64,000 bases of DNA. It comes from Euonymus europaeus. Taxonomy: Eukaryota > Streptophyta > Magnoliopsida > Celastrales > Celastraceae. Under the pieces are notes generated by a model. That model made no database searches. It was not told the DNA's origin and saw nothing but the letters and a program-made list of their open reading frames with translations. The position numbers and the translations under genes are program-made. The stretch is taken from contig OY756967.1 of NCBI GenBank assembly GCA_963580455.1, positions 2,502,501-2,566,500 of the forward strand. Direction: 5' to 3'. Below are positions 22,789 through 37,200 of this stretch, one piece after another (the first letter of the stretch is position 1; every line of letters starts with the position of its first letter).

Positions 22789-24296
22789 ACGAGCAATGAA
22801 TTTCTTCTGACTTTTTTTTTATTGATTCATTGACACTTTGATTCTTCGAGACACAATGAGCTATGAGAGTAGCATTGATATGGATAAAATTGACTGGTCA
22901 GGACAAAATGTAGTTATATTTATTGGTATTATTTATGAAAACTTGAAATAAGTGAAGTTGCAAACCTTCACGTTTAAACTCGATGTTTGGAATTACATAA
23001 ACAACGAGATAGTGACATCGATTGACATGTTGTGCATTTCACAATTTCATACGTCGAAAGCATGCATTAGATGTTGTTTACTCAACACTCATTGGAGATG
23101 GTGAGTAGGATGAAGCGGAGTCAAACCAAAATGTTACGGTCATTGACAATTCTCAAATAATAGTCATTATAGATAACATTGTCACACAACCACAAATGTA
23201 TATTAATATTATGGATGATTAGAAACAATATGTAATTTTACGAATGATTTGCATTATGAATATTCTTAAAATTAATGTGTTGCTTTAAAATATCATGTAG
23301 CATTTATTTCTTATATTATTATGCATATATTTAGAATGTGAAATAGGTGTTCATACAAATCAAACACAATTTCTTATTTTATTTTTTTTAATTAAATGCT
23401 TTATAAACACTGAAAAGAGTTTTCAAAAATTAAGAACTAAAAATATTTTACAAACCAAACCACACCTACGGTTTTTAAATTTAGGATTTTTGACCATGTC
23501 ATAATTACGCCTCATCTATATTTTAAAAAAATAAAAGCCATGTCATTTTTTCCCTTGTATCTGCTATTTTTAATAGAAATTTGAAATAAAGGCTAATAGA
23601 AACATTACATAAAATACGAGAATTTGTTTAATCCGTTTTAATTTTAAGGGCTTGTTTGGATAAAAAAAAGAAAAGAAAAGAGGGTTAAGTGAAATAGTGT
23701 AAGAAAAAAAGTAAGTGTGATAGAATATAATAGAGTAATTAAATGAATAGTTAATTAAAATATAAATTATTAATTTTGTTTTGATAGGAGGTAGAGTGAA
23801 ATAAAGCGAGGCAGATCAAAGAATTTAAATATTTAAAATGAATTTATCCCTTACTCTACCATCTTAATCCCAAATCAAGGGATTAAAATTATTACTCAGG
23901 CTGTGTTTGATAGGAGTGTAATGATTACAAGGGTAATTAAAATTACTTGAGTAAACAAATATTCATGTTTGGTATGCATGTATCTTAGTTACTCGGGTAA
24001 TTTTTTTAGGAAATTTTCTTCATATTTTGAGTGTAACGATTACCCATGAAAAAAATATGGATAATGATCATCCTAATAATATATTACACTCATATTTATT
24101 ACTCTCTTATTAGGGTAGAGATAATTTATTCTCTATACCACTCTACTAACCATTTCTCACTTAAAATCAAACAATATATGCAATGATTATCCTACTTAGC
24201 TCTCTCTACTTTTCTTCCCCATATCCTAATCCAATCGAGTCACAAAGTTCATGGGTTCCTTGACTTTTTTAAATAATTACAGGGGATAAATTAGAT
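22789..24296. other. Very AT-rich intergenic DNA with transposon-like ends
   Basis: No gene seen. Phrases typical of MITE termini, GGGCTTGTTTGGATA at about 23648 and GGCTGTGTTTGATAGGAG at about 23900, are present, but I could not pair them with opposite ends or target duplications. Confidence 0.4.
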
Positions 24297-24304
24297 GTTA
24301 TAAG

Positions 24305-24799
24305 CAAGGTTGTTAAAATAGGATTGGACCAGCCGGTTGAACCGGTTAAATCGTTCACCGGCCATGTAACGGGTCCTGTCACACATACATGATCGGACAT
24401 TTATAGAACCAATTATTTTTTTGTGAACGGGTTCAATCGGTAGAATCGGCCAGTCCAAATGAACCGGACCGGTGAGTTTTAATTACAAAATTAATGTTGT
24501 TGATAGGTTTTGAACACATAACCTCCAAATACTAAGACAAAAACCTTATCACTAGGCTATAACACATTTTATGTTCAAGTTAGACATGCAAAATTAATAT
24601 ATTGTATTTTATAAAATGTTTTTTCACATTATTAAATACCAAACATTTTTTATTTTGCATTAAATAATTGTTTATACCATATAAAAATATATAATATTTT
24701 ATTTTATTAAATCCGATTTGAACCGGGTCGGGTTGAACCTTTGAAATTTAAACCGAAAAATTTCAAGATTCGATAACCGATCCGGTTTTCAAAATCTTG
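24305..24799. mobile_element. hAT-like non-autonomous element, 495 bp, perfect 8-bp TSD
   Basis: GTTATAAG flanks the element at 24297-24304 and 24800-24807. The ends are inverted: CAAGGTTGTTAAAAT on the left and CAAGATTTTGAAAAC read from the right. The interior repeats GAACCGG/CCGGTT motifs (near 24335, 24425, 24725 and 24780). It is too short for a transposase. Confidence 0.8.
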
Positions 24800-25228
24800 G
24801 TTATAAGTTACTCTTTTAAAAAAAATATTTGATATCTTAAAAATGAATTTATTTTTCTTCTCTTTTCAACTTTCTTGATTTTCCCACGTCTACTCACATC
24901 ACTCTTTCTTCATTTGCATATTGATTTGTTTTGTCTGGGAGTTGAATTGAAAGGATTTGTTGTTTGGATTCTTAAATCAATCGCAATGCAGAAATTCAAT
25001 TTGTCCTGAAAGTGTTTGTGGATGAGAATTCGAATTCCGAGTTCGCGGATTTACTTGCGGTTTCAGTTTCATTTATTAGCGATCAAGTGACATAGTTACA
25101 TATACACCGATTTCGCAGGAAGCGGAGAGGTTATCTTAATCTGAGCTTCCGATTTTGTGAAACATCTCTCTGTCCTTCGGAATTTCATTTGAGGTGCCAT
25201 TTTGTGGATTGTTGCGGGGAGGCGATAA

Positions 25229-28200
25229 ATGTCGAAAGTCGTATACGAAGGATGGATGGTGCGGTATGGGAGGAGGAAGATCGGTCGATCCTTCATTCAC
25301 ATGCGTTTTTTCGTGCTCGAGTCGCGACTTCTCGCTTATTACAAGAGGAAGCCTGAAGATAATCAGGTAAATTTTGTTTCCATTTCTTTATTTTCTTTCA
25401 GATGTTCTAGAAGAAAATAAAATTCGTGATGCTTTTCCTGTTTTCCTCAAAAGGAATATTGAATTCCCATTCTAAGTGAGTACTAGTTGATGTTTTGGGA
25501 ATGAGCTTTTGGCAAAAGCAGGAGCATCTTTCCTGGGAAGACTAATCGTCTTAGAGAATCCATAGATACTCTGATAGGCAAAGCGTTTCACTCTTGAATA
25601 TGAAGTTCCTTTTGTATTTATGATAAATAAGCAATAGTTGACTCTAAAGTTGTTTGTTATGCTTAATTAGGTTCCAATCAAGACACTGTTGATCGACGGA
25701 AATTGTAGGGTCGAGGATAGAGGATTGAAGACTCACCATGGATATGTAAGTTGTCTGTATTTTGTTTAAACACAGAAACAGTTGATGCATGAACACAGAA
25801 AGGATTGATGCATAAATATCTGCATTGCGTTGGTTTATACTCTTTTGTGTATTGGACTTGTATTCTTGAGTTATAAGTTTTAATGGGAATGTCTGGATGT
25901 AGTATTAACTCTTTATGGGAAGTTTGCTAAACATATTTAGTGTAGGTAATTACTGACGAACGAGTCATTGGAAGAATTATCACCATAGTTTATTTGTGCA
26001 ATTAGTTCAAGAACATAATCAAATATTAATAATACTAGGTTGTCTGCAAAAGCCTGGCAGCTTTTGTAATGGTCCCGTTGGTAACACTATAAATATAAAG
26101 TTATAAACAATCATTATATATCAAACAAATCCATTTATCTACCATCATATATCTGAATGGGGCTTTTGTTCGTATTTATTATTTCAATTTAAAATAATAC
26201 GATGCAATAGCTGTTATATTTTAGGGTAAGTTTTCTGTTTATGTGGGTTACTGTAATGCAGTTTTCTATGAATTCCATGCATTGTCGTAATACTGGTGCG
26301 AGGCTTTGGCATATGCCTGCTACTCTCATTTTTTAAACATGCCCTTCGCACCATTATGCTACTCTCATTTTTCTTTTCAACCCAATTTTGGCAAAGAGTG
26401 GTATTATGGTATGTATTTTCTTCTCACATAATCATGCCTCATTTTTTGTGTTTCTGCAGATGGTATATGTTTTGTCTGTTTACAACAAGAAAGAAAAGTA
26501 CCACAGAATCACGGTGCGTGGTCCGTGCTTACATTTCCTAACCATTGAATGAATGCTCACCGTCCAATTTTATGACATACTCGTTTGATGCATTTTTTTC
26601 ATTTCTTTAAGTTACTTTAGGAGAGTATCGATGTTATTGTAGGGGATGATGACTGTAATTGTTATTGTGGATCTTAAACTGGTTTTGTCCCATCAAATAA
26701 TCAACACAGATGATCTCTTAGTCAAGTGTGTATGTTTGTTCATGGGTAGAAAAGTTAAATTAAGCACGTCATATACTTTAATACCACTTCATATGCTACT
26801 GTTACTTGTTTTGTTGCTAAAATTTTGTTACAAGAAATGTATAGAAAGTATTTAGAGTATATACGACTGCCTAACCAGTTAACTTTCTCCGCTTGGTGCC
26901 AAAAGACTTGCACTGGAAATTCTCCTGATTTACCATGTTGGACTTCCAAGAAGTCGATCTCTCTTTTTTGTTCTGTCAACAATCAAGTCACTTTAAATTT
27001 CTATAAATTACTTTGGCATTTTTCTCATTCATGTGTAACTTCTAAGAGGGCTTTTTTCTTGGAAGGACATCAGTAATGATTATTGCCATGGTGATAGTAC
27101 TGGCTTGTAATGTCATGCAGAGTTCATTTATCTTATTCAATTGATTCTTAGAATTTTCAATACTGAAACATTTTTCACTCAGCCTCCCGTTCTCTGTTTC
27201 TTGTCGTTTTTGTTTTCTTCTGGTAATGGTTGTATCACAACCTGCTGGTTGCTGTAAATTTTTTGTGGAGAAAAGTGTCATATGGGTTGTTTTTTGTTTT
27301 CAGATGGCGGCTTTTAACATACAGGAAGCTCTAGAGTGGAAGGAAAAAATTGAGTTTGTGATTGATCAGGTTTGATTTCTTCGAATTGCAGAACTTTCAC
27401 ATGTTCCATGCTTGATACCATTCCACCTGTTTATTTTATGCTCTCTTTCTTGAACTGAGTCACCAGTGGGGTACTATATATTCATTTGCAATATGCTTCT
27501 CGAAGTTGTAGCTTCGCTAGATTCATTAAATCATTGATGGTCAGCAAGACATTATTCTTGGAAAATAATATGTGCATTTTGACCCTCTTCTTTATATTAT
27601 TTTCAACTTTTGTACGCTTATCTGCATCTAGATGATGCGAGAGTGATGCCCGTTATTAACCTATGCAGCATCAAGAGTCACAAGTTACAAATGGTAACAA
27701 ATATGTATCTTTTGAATATAAATCTGGGATGGATAATGGGAGGACTGCTTCCTCATCAGACCAAGAAAGTCAGTAAGTACCTGTTGGTCATTATTTATCT
27801 GCTTGTGTTGGTTTGGATTGAGGAAATCTAGAAATATGTTTTAGGATTTCTTAAGTTTGTTAAGTATTCCTCTTTGTTGTTGTTCCTTATGGCACAGAAT
27901 ATGAAATATATTAATGGCGAGATGTAATAGAGTCACTTTCTCCACTCTCTCTCTAAATTAGAGTTAGCAAGTAGCAGGTATAATGGCAGTTTGAAGTTTG
28001 TGCAGACAGTTTTTGACTTCTGTTATGGTGTAACTTTAGAGTATACTAACTGTGGTGAGAATTTATTCTGAAATTTATTTATTTATCAAATTTGGTTCTT
28101 AATAGTATGCAACAAAATGCTTTAACTAATTTTGGAAAAAGAAAATATTGAAAGAATATTGGTTTTGTTTTATTTATTAGTTTTTGACATGTTGCATTCA

Positions 28201-31200
28201 TATTTTCTTCAAGGTTATATGGAATTTACCTTGAAATTTGGAGAGTTTATTGAAGGATGCTTTTCATCATTCTGACTACTTGCCCTTGATTGTAATCAAA
28301 AGCGCTAATGTATCGAAATTAGGAGAGTTTATTGAAGGATGCTTTTCATCATTCTGACTACTTGCCCTTGATTGTGAGCAAAAGCGCTAATGTATCGAAA
28401 TTGGGAGAGTTTATTGAAGGATGCTTTTCATCATTCTGACTACTTGCCCTTGATTGTGAGCAAAAGCGCTAATGTATCGAGGATATGCTGCGTTATGATT
28501 TATGAATGTGATTGCTGAAGATTTCTGTTTAGGGTTAAATTACTGATAATTTGGCAAGGACTTTGTATACTGGATATATGAAACACAAATATGATTCTGG
28601 GCTGTTTCTTTTTTTTTATTTCATTGTCATGGGGTGCTAGTTCTTTGTTAATACTTAATTGTTATGCTTATATTTTTTGGAGTTGTCTCTTCTTGATGTC
28701 CTCCAAATATTTTTTTGCTGTGGGCATGAAATTTGAGAATGATTATACTCTTTGTTACTATATTTCTAAGCCCTTTACAGTATGGTAAGCAGGGAAGAAT
28801 TTTGAAAGTCCTTGCTTTCTGCTTTTTGGAATTTATATCTTCGCATGTGTATCATTTTACTTGGCTGACTTGGATTTATGCTATAGATCTGCAAGTTCCT
28901 TTTATGCTGCTTCAACTTATGACTTTTCTGCAGGTTTAGTGCACAGGAAGATGAAGATGATGCTTGCCCTAATTTGCTACGAAGAACGACAATTGGAAAT
29001 GGTTTTCTTTAATTTTCCTCTTTCATTGACTGACTTAATTCGGCTCCATCTGCCTTTGAATATCATCATCTTTTTGTAATGGCAGGTCCTCCAGATTCAG
29101 TATTTGATTGGACACGGGATTTTGACTCAGATTTGTCTAACCAAAATGCCATCAATCAAGCATTTTCTAGAAGGAATTGGTGTCTTCTTCAGTGCCAAAA
29201 TGGTAATGTGTTTGTGTATAATAGACTTTTGATAAGAATGAATGGCAACATGGAATTCATGTGATGGATTCTCAATTCTCATATGGATTCATGTGGCCGA
29301 CCCCAACTAGGTCTGGGATAAAGTCTCTGACGATGAGGATTATTTATATATCTTTATATGTTAAAGTGGGGGAAGTTCTTTGAACTTTGAGTCTTTGAGT
29401 TGAGAAGTATCTTACTTTGCAGTTGCATAGATGAAAGTCAATTGCACATTTTGTTGTTTTCCTTTTAAATTCTTTTGATTTTTCGATGTGCAGGACTTCG
29501 CATTTTTGAAGAACTTCTTGAAGTTGATTACCTTGTATGGAATTGTTTCCATTTTTTGTTTATAGACATGACTTGATTTTGCTATGTATGGTTCTTGTAG
29601 GTTACGAATGCCATTTTTTTTCTTGTTACAGCCGAGGAGCTGTAGTAGAGCAATGAAAGCTGTTGGTGTTGTGGAAGCCACATGTGAAGAAATATTTGAG
29701 CTTGTAATGAGCATGGATGGAACACGATTTGAGTAGGGTTTTCTTCTTTCTCAATCCTTTTGAATTAAAAGATTTGATGTGGTAGAGTTGCAAGGATGCA
29801 ACCTAAATGTCACAGTATCTTGACATATTATGTGGAGACGTTCTCTCCACGTATTATATGAGATGTAAGGTCTGCGTACATCTTGTTTGTCTCTAGCCTT
29901 GCCTACTGCGGAAGCCTTGTGCACAGGAGTTGTTTACCTTTATCTTTTGAATTAAAAAATTCATATATCTCAGATCTAGCACCTTTATTATCTGCACCAA
30001 AATTGTGTACCCTCTCTGTCTCCACTATCACTCCGTCTATATGTATGTTCCTCTACACATGTAGGAGGCTAGCCACCCAACTGAAATTACTGCCTTTGTT
30101 TAGATCCAACTCAGTCCTGTGATGAGAATTCGACATTTACTAATTGTTTCACTTTTATGTAATGTTGTCAGTTTTGGCTTAATTACTATTGTCTGGGCTA
30201 CCCAAAATGCCTTTTGTCTTATTCACTCTCTGGGTTTCTGCCAATAACTATGAAGTATGAACTCAGGAATATGAATTAAGACAAGCAAATTTCGCTATTT
30301 TGAATACGAATATGGAGTCTAGCAAGTTTAAGCTTTGGATTTTTTTTTCTCTCTAGCACCCTACCTGCTTTGTTTCTGTATCTCCTAATTTTGGGAGGAA
30401 TGCGTGACACTTGTGTTTAGTCTCTCACATGGTATTTGAAAGTCATTTATATAGGTAGGTATACAATATTACTGTTTTTGATTAAAGACTTGTATTGCAT
30501 TGGTTGGAGTTGGCTTAATGAAGGCTTAATCAACTCAATAAAGGCTTAAACTCAAACTGGTTGGAGTTGGTTTCGTGGATCATGATTTCTGCTTGATGCT
30601 CTGTTTATGCTGATACTTTTTCTGTTTGCTATGATGTGGTGCTTGACTTGTATCTTCCTATGTTTTTTTACTAGTGTCTGAGAGTGCTTTGTTTCCCTCT
30701 TGTTTTATGCTCATATTGATTTGCTAGTGTATTAATATGGCATTGAGTTTTATACTTTCTACCCAACTTTTATTATATTTCTTGATTTCATTTCTCTAGA
30801 AACTTCTAATCCATTGGTTAAAGGTGCCTCAACATTACTGGGACAAATGATTCTGAGATATTGTGGTTATTGATATGGTGTAATCATGATAGCTTGCTCC
30901 AGAAGTTTTATAATAGACTTTTACCCCTTGTTCAGATGGGATTGCAGCTTCCAGTATGGTAGCTTAGTCGAAGAGGTAGATGGGCATACAGCAATTCTCT
31001 ACCATAGGCTTCAGCTGGACTGGTTCCCTGTGTAATTTTCTCGGCAAATTACTTTGTTACTTATGTGCAACTACATGACACAAACTTTTCATTTAAGTCT
31101 TCATTTGCACACTGATGTATTGCTCTTGGATTTTGGTGAAGTATCTGATTGGTGGACCATTCAGAGTTCCCTCTCAGATGATTCACCAAGATCATACATT

Positions 31201-34200
31201 AGTTCAGTGCACTTTGAATGGTGTGTTAGATTTTCTATTTGGCTTTGGTGCTTCAGTTTCTGTTTCTCATCTATATGGCTTTGGAAGTTTATTAGTTTAT
31301 TGCTTAAAAAATTACAGATTTTCAAATTCATCCCAAAAGAACCTTCTTCCTTTTCTTATTAACTTATTCTACTTTCAATGCTGAGCGGTTACAGGTTTGT
31401 TTGGCCCCGTGACCTTTGCTACATGCGTTATTGGCGCCGAAATGATGATGGCAGCTATGGTAAGCTTTTTGTTTGTCTGCTTACAGAATTTTCAGCTGTT
31501 CTTAAACTGTAACCTTGCTATTTTTTATTTTTGTTTTTGTTTTCTGCTTTTTACAGTTGTACTATTTCGTTCTAGAGAGCATGAAAACTGTGGTCCACAA
31601 CCTGGATATGTGCGAGCTCATGTGGAAAGTGAGTTTCAAATTATTACTTAGGTTTGTTTTCATTAATGGTAAGCCATATAATTAAAATTTGGAATACTGA
31701 TATTAGGTGGAGGATACAACATTTCCCCTCTCAAACCTCGAAATGGTCGACCTAGGACACAGGTGCAGCATCTTATGCAGATTGATCTAAAAGGGTGGGG
31801 AGTGGGTTATATTCCATCATTTCAGCAACATTGTCTTCTTCAGATGTTAAATAGTGTTGCTGGTGGGTTGCTATTCCCCCCTCCCTCACGGCCTCACGGT
31901 CACGGCCTCACTTGTAAACTTAGTCAGATTTTTCGTGTTGATATTTTCTTGTGCTTGAAGACCATTCCCTGTTTTTGGTTATATGCTCCTTTTCCTTCAT
32001 TTTTTTTCTTTCTTCTATTCTACTTCTTTGTTCTTCGGATTGAGATTGGATAGTTTTCTCCCCTTTTGCACTTGCTGTATCTTTGAATAATACAGACTCG
32101 TCTGCTCTGAGGCCCTTGTGAGTTCTCAGCTATTAATTAAACAGAACGAAATAGTGTCTCAGAATTTCTGTATTTGAAAAATCTGCTTGTATTTAATTTG
32201 ATTAGCTATAGCATGATATATTGATGTGATCCTTGCATATATGAAGATGAAAAAATTCCTTGTACAGTTGTACTTAGGCTTGAGAATTGGAACTTGGCAA
32301 CCATTGTTGCTTCCATCTTTGTGAGTCCCAGTTGCATATGCAAAACATAAGTTGCAGAGTCTAATTTCTCTCTTTAAAGGGAAAACAAATTCTTGAAATT
32401 TGGTGCAACCAGCCTAAAATTTTGTGTGATTATTAATTGTTTGTTTAATTTTTTCATTGGTGATAAGTTCTGCATTTGTCTTCATTGTCCTTTTTCTTAT
32501 ATTTGATCTTCTTAAATCTTGATTGTTCAGTATTGATGAGAAACAGTTGGAAATGGGGTACAGAATTGCATCTTTGTAAATTTGACCTTTATAGATAGTT
32601 TATGCCAATACTCATAGAATTATAATAGCTGAATTGGTCTTTATTAAGTATGAGACACGAAGTCTGTTATAATGTAGAACCAGAAAAATATGATGTCGTG
32701 AGGGTGTATACTCATGAAGAAAATAGAAACTGTTGTTGATTATGTTCATCATAGAAACAACAGTGGGGAAGAAAGGCTTTCTTTCATATTATATTTTGTG
32801 AAAATTGTTCCTATCAACTCTGTCTTTCTCGCTTGCGACTTTCTAAGTTTTTAGTGCTTTCAAAAAAAATTCTAGTACCAAAAAGCAAAATTTGGGCTTG
32901 CAACTTGTTTAACTTTATATTGATACATTTTTATAGATATTGGGGAAGGAAGTTGGTGAGAGGATGGACAGAAACAATAAGACACGAGCTAGTTTGTTTC
33001 ATTGTGTTTCTTCTCTTTCAAAGTGATTGCTTTCACTTTTACATTGAGTCTTGTTTTTTTTTTTTTGCAACAGGGCTGCGTGAATGGTTTGCGCAGACAG
33101 ATGAAAGGGGTGCTCCCCCTCGAATTCCTGTCATGGTCAAGATGGCCTCAGCTTCTGTTTCTTCAAAGAAGAGTCAAAAGTCGCATGAGTCTTCTGTTCA
33201 ACTTACCCCTTATCTCGATCAAATAAATAATGCTAGCAGAAACTCGGCCATGATGGATGAATATTCAGATGAGGATGAAGAGTTTCAAATTGCTGAATCA
33301 GAACAAGAGGTCTGACCTACACCATTTACTCATGCTTTTGTAATCTTTTTTATAAACATTGGGTTTGCAAATTTTGTTAGGCTGAGCGAATCAAGACTGA
33401 GAATGAAGTTAAGAGAACAGGTGGGCAATAGCTACTCAATTGTGTGATCTAAAAATACAAATAAAAAAATTCGTTCATGAAGTCATTGTAGAATCTAATC
33501 ATGATTTTGCTAATAAATTGAAGCATTAGAAGAAGAACCAGTTGATCAAATCGATTTATCCTGTTTTTCTGGTAATCTACGCCATGATGACCGTGATACC
33601 ACTCGCGACTGTTGGAGAATTGCCGAGGGGAACAATTTTAGAGTTCGCAGCAAGCATTTCTGTTATGATAAAAGAAAGGTTCCAGAATCTTTTGCTTGTT
33701 TACTTTCAATAAGTTCTTCAGTCTTTAGGTTATGTCTTATGATCTTATTGACCTTGCCCATATTGTTTGGTGTTATTTGTAGATCCCTGCTGGGAAACAT
33801 TTGATGGATCTCGTTGCTGTAGATTGGTTCAAGGACACCAAAAGAATGGACCATGTAGCCAGGCGTCAAGGATGTGCAGTGCAAGTGAGTATCAGAGATT
33901 CCTTGGTTCCATTTATTGTTTTTATTTTGATATTTTCTGTCGATAACATTTTGTTAGTTTTTTCGTTTTGTTGTATTCCCAATTTCCCATTAGACCTGAA
34001 AATCTGTTATGGTGTTAAATCAACTACGAAAGCATGATCTCAATCTATTGATGACATACATGATACATCTGATGTTTTATGAAAAATTGGGTTGGCCTCT
34101 CTAGGATCGGTGTCAACCCAAAGCTGTTATGTTCTGTCAAGGTTGACTTTTCATTCCATAGGTTTGCCTGTCAGGGTGATTGCAGGTAGTGAATATGCAG

Positions 34201-37200
34201 CTTCCCTCCTGAAGTGTTTTAGTTCATATCTGCTGATAGTGTAGTATTGATGTGATGATTTTAAAGCTAGGAGAGTATCCTTCATAACTACTTATCCTTT
34301 TTTGTCTCTGCCATCCCATCCACCGAACTCAGTATGAGACGCGGTTGGAATCATATTTGAGCGTAGAATAGTCTGTTCAGGCAGTCAGAGTCTGATTAAA
34401 GCCAAAAACTTAATGGATAATAGGCTCCGTCTTGACCAACTTAGATGTTGGAAGATCGTGCACTTCGATCAGCTAACCCAACCATCTTAATGTTTGCCCA
34501 CATTAATATATGATATATCTACCCTTTTAGGATGTGCATGGAACATTTGACAATGATTTTATCTAAATGGAGCTTGTCTAAATCTTGAATGTTTTTGCTG
34601 TTCGTAAGATTGCTCATGTTTGCTGAGCTGCAAAGCTTATTGAGTAAACCAATGCAGGATCAAGTTAACAGAAATTTTTTGTTTGCAGTTGGATCGGAAA
34701 CGTCTAATGAGATAACCTGATAAATTATTTTTCTTATTTGAAATTCAAATTTACCAAATTTACCAATGTATACAGTTTGTGGTTTGTGAATTTGAAGCTA
34801 CAACTTATGGTGACTCTTATTTATAAATATCTGTGTAGGTTGCCTCAGAAAAAGGGTTCTTTTCGTTGGTTTTTAATTTACAAGTAAGTTTATCTGATTT
34901 TAGTATTATGAAATTTAAACTTGATGCGTCAAGTGGTTTGGATACAAGCAATATTGTTCTTTTTCAGGTGCCTGGTTCAACACACTACAGCATGGTATTC
35001 TATTTTGTGACAAAGGAATTAGTGTCTGGGTCCCTCTTGCAGCGATTTGTGGATGGTGATGATGAATTCCGTAATAGTAGATTTAAGCTCATTCCATCAG
35101 TTCCCAAGGTATAATTCTTTGTTACCGTGTAGAAAGCAGCATGCTTTGATCCCAAAAAGGTTGCCCAAGTCCCCATAGGATTTCTGGACTTGGTTCATGC
35201 ATATAGATCTCACCTTTCATTTACTAATTTTATAATTTCTTGTGTGAATCTCCTGAATTACAAGGGTTACGTGTGAAACAATTAGATTTAGTATTTGGCA
35301 AGACATCTCACAGAAAATTGAGGATCTAATGCCCTGATGGCTGATACAATTGTCACTCAGTTTATATCCATAAGCTGGTGGACAATTATACCATGATTGT
35401 CCACCAGCTTATGGATATAAACTGAGTGACAATTGTAGATGTATCAGCCATCAGGGCATTAGATCCTCAATTTTCTGTGATATATAATGGAAAAGAGTGA
35501 TATATGGAAACTCTCTATGTTTTCCTATTGAAAATTATACCATCCATTCATATGATTTTGTATTCCAAGTGTAGAGGGTGAAAAGGAGTGTATATAAACT
35601 AAATGATTTACGTATGTTTTCAGTTTTAAATTAGACAATTGAGTGTTCGTGGAGAAGGAATAAGCAATAACTTGATTTATTTCCATGGATGATTACTTTT
35701 TTTTTGTTTTTGCTATTTTTTTATTAGTTCTGACTTGCCAGGAAAGATTTTTTTTGCTGTAGCCACCTTAGAACGTGACACTGAATTTTCAATAGTTTTT
35801 TTGGCCCAAATCTGGTTTTGGTTTTTTTTTTTACTTGGTGTTTCCATCTATAACGAGTCTAGAATTGTTTGAGAGAAATTGTCAATGATATTTAAAAATT
35901 TATACTGTATGGAATGTAGTTTTATGAATAGTTATCCCCATCCACCCCCTCCCTTTCTTCGGATTTGTGGGTGGAATTTGTTTTCTTATCGGAAAATCAA
36001 AATCACCCAGTTGTATTATTATGCCACCCATGGTACATTTCAGGTGAGGTAACTATGCCTGCTTGCTTTGTTCTCCATTTGTTTCTCCGGTTTAAAATAA
36101 ATGGGGAGTTGTCTGTTCATACAATTAGAATTGGGCACTGGAATTCCCTTTCGGTGGCATTTGTGGACCCCAAGTAAGAATACTAGGGTTGTTAAAGTTC
36201 ACCTGAGTAGACTTTTATATCATCCATTGCAACAAGGATGTTGTAATAAAATGGTTTGTGTGTATTTGAATTTGAATTTCATAATCTCCAGCCTCCAGGG
36301 GCTTCTTTTCTTGAGTCACTTGCAACTACTACACTTTTACCATGTTTTAGCTTGAACAAAGAAAACTAATAAAAATATTGCCCCTAAGGGCATATTCACG
36401 CTAAATAATCACAAAGTGGAAACAGGATCCCACATTGGGGTTTTGTAAAGAGAACGAATGACCGATGTTCTCTTTGTAGTTGGTATAGTGATCATAGAGA
36501 TGTTGATGTGAATGTGTTGGATATGGTAGACACTTTGGATTGTAGATACTCTATGTAAGGGGATGTATTTTTGGTGTTACCTTCTTGCAATATATGGACT
36601 CATGATCAAACTTTTGGTTTGAAAAGGTGGAGTGTTATGGAATGTGTAAAGCACAATAAATGATAAAGGTTACTTAGCTATCACATGGAAAAGTTTAATT
36701 TTTTTGTTCGGAAGCATACAAACTACACAACATGGAAGAATCGCAGGGACAAAGATGGCTAAGAGTATTTTTAGGATCCTGCTCTCAAATTTTGGATTCC
36801 CTTTTAGTTGTGCAACTTTCTTTTTAGACGTTTATCATTGATAGCGGTGTGATAGTGTTCCACTGTTCTAGATTGATTGTATGAAGGATCCCAGGCCTGT
36901 CTAAAAGATTGACATTGAAATATTTCGAGTAGTGCTAGGATCAGTGGAAAATTTTCCAAGTCTGTTTTCATTTAGTCCTCTGCATTTCTCATGTATTGTA
37001 GGGCTCCTGGATTGTGCGCCAGAGTGTTGGTAGTACTCCCTGTTTATTGGGAAAAGCAGTTGATTGCAACTACATACGTGGTCCGAAGTACTTAGAGGTA
37101 AAAAAAACTGTCTTTGATACCTGCTATAAGTAGGAATATTCTTACAAGATGGCATTAATATGGTTTACCTTATTCATCTTTCTGTAGGTTGATGTTGACA

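Noticed and set aside
23640..24240. Two MITE-like starts (GGGCTTGTTTGG, GGCTGTGTTTG)
   Set aside because: No matching inverted ends or target duplications found, so not called as elements.
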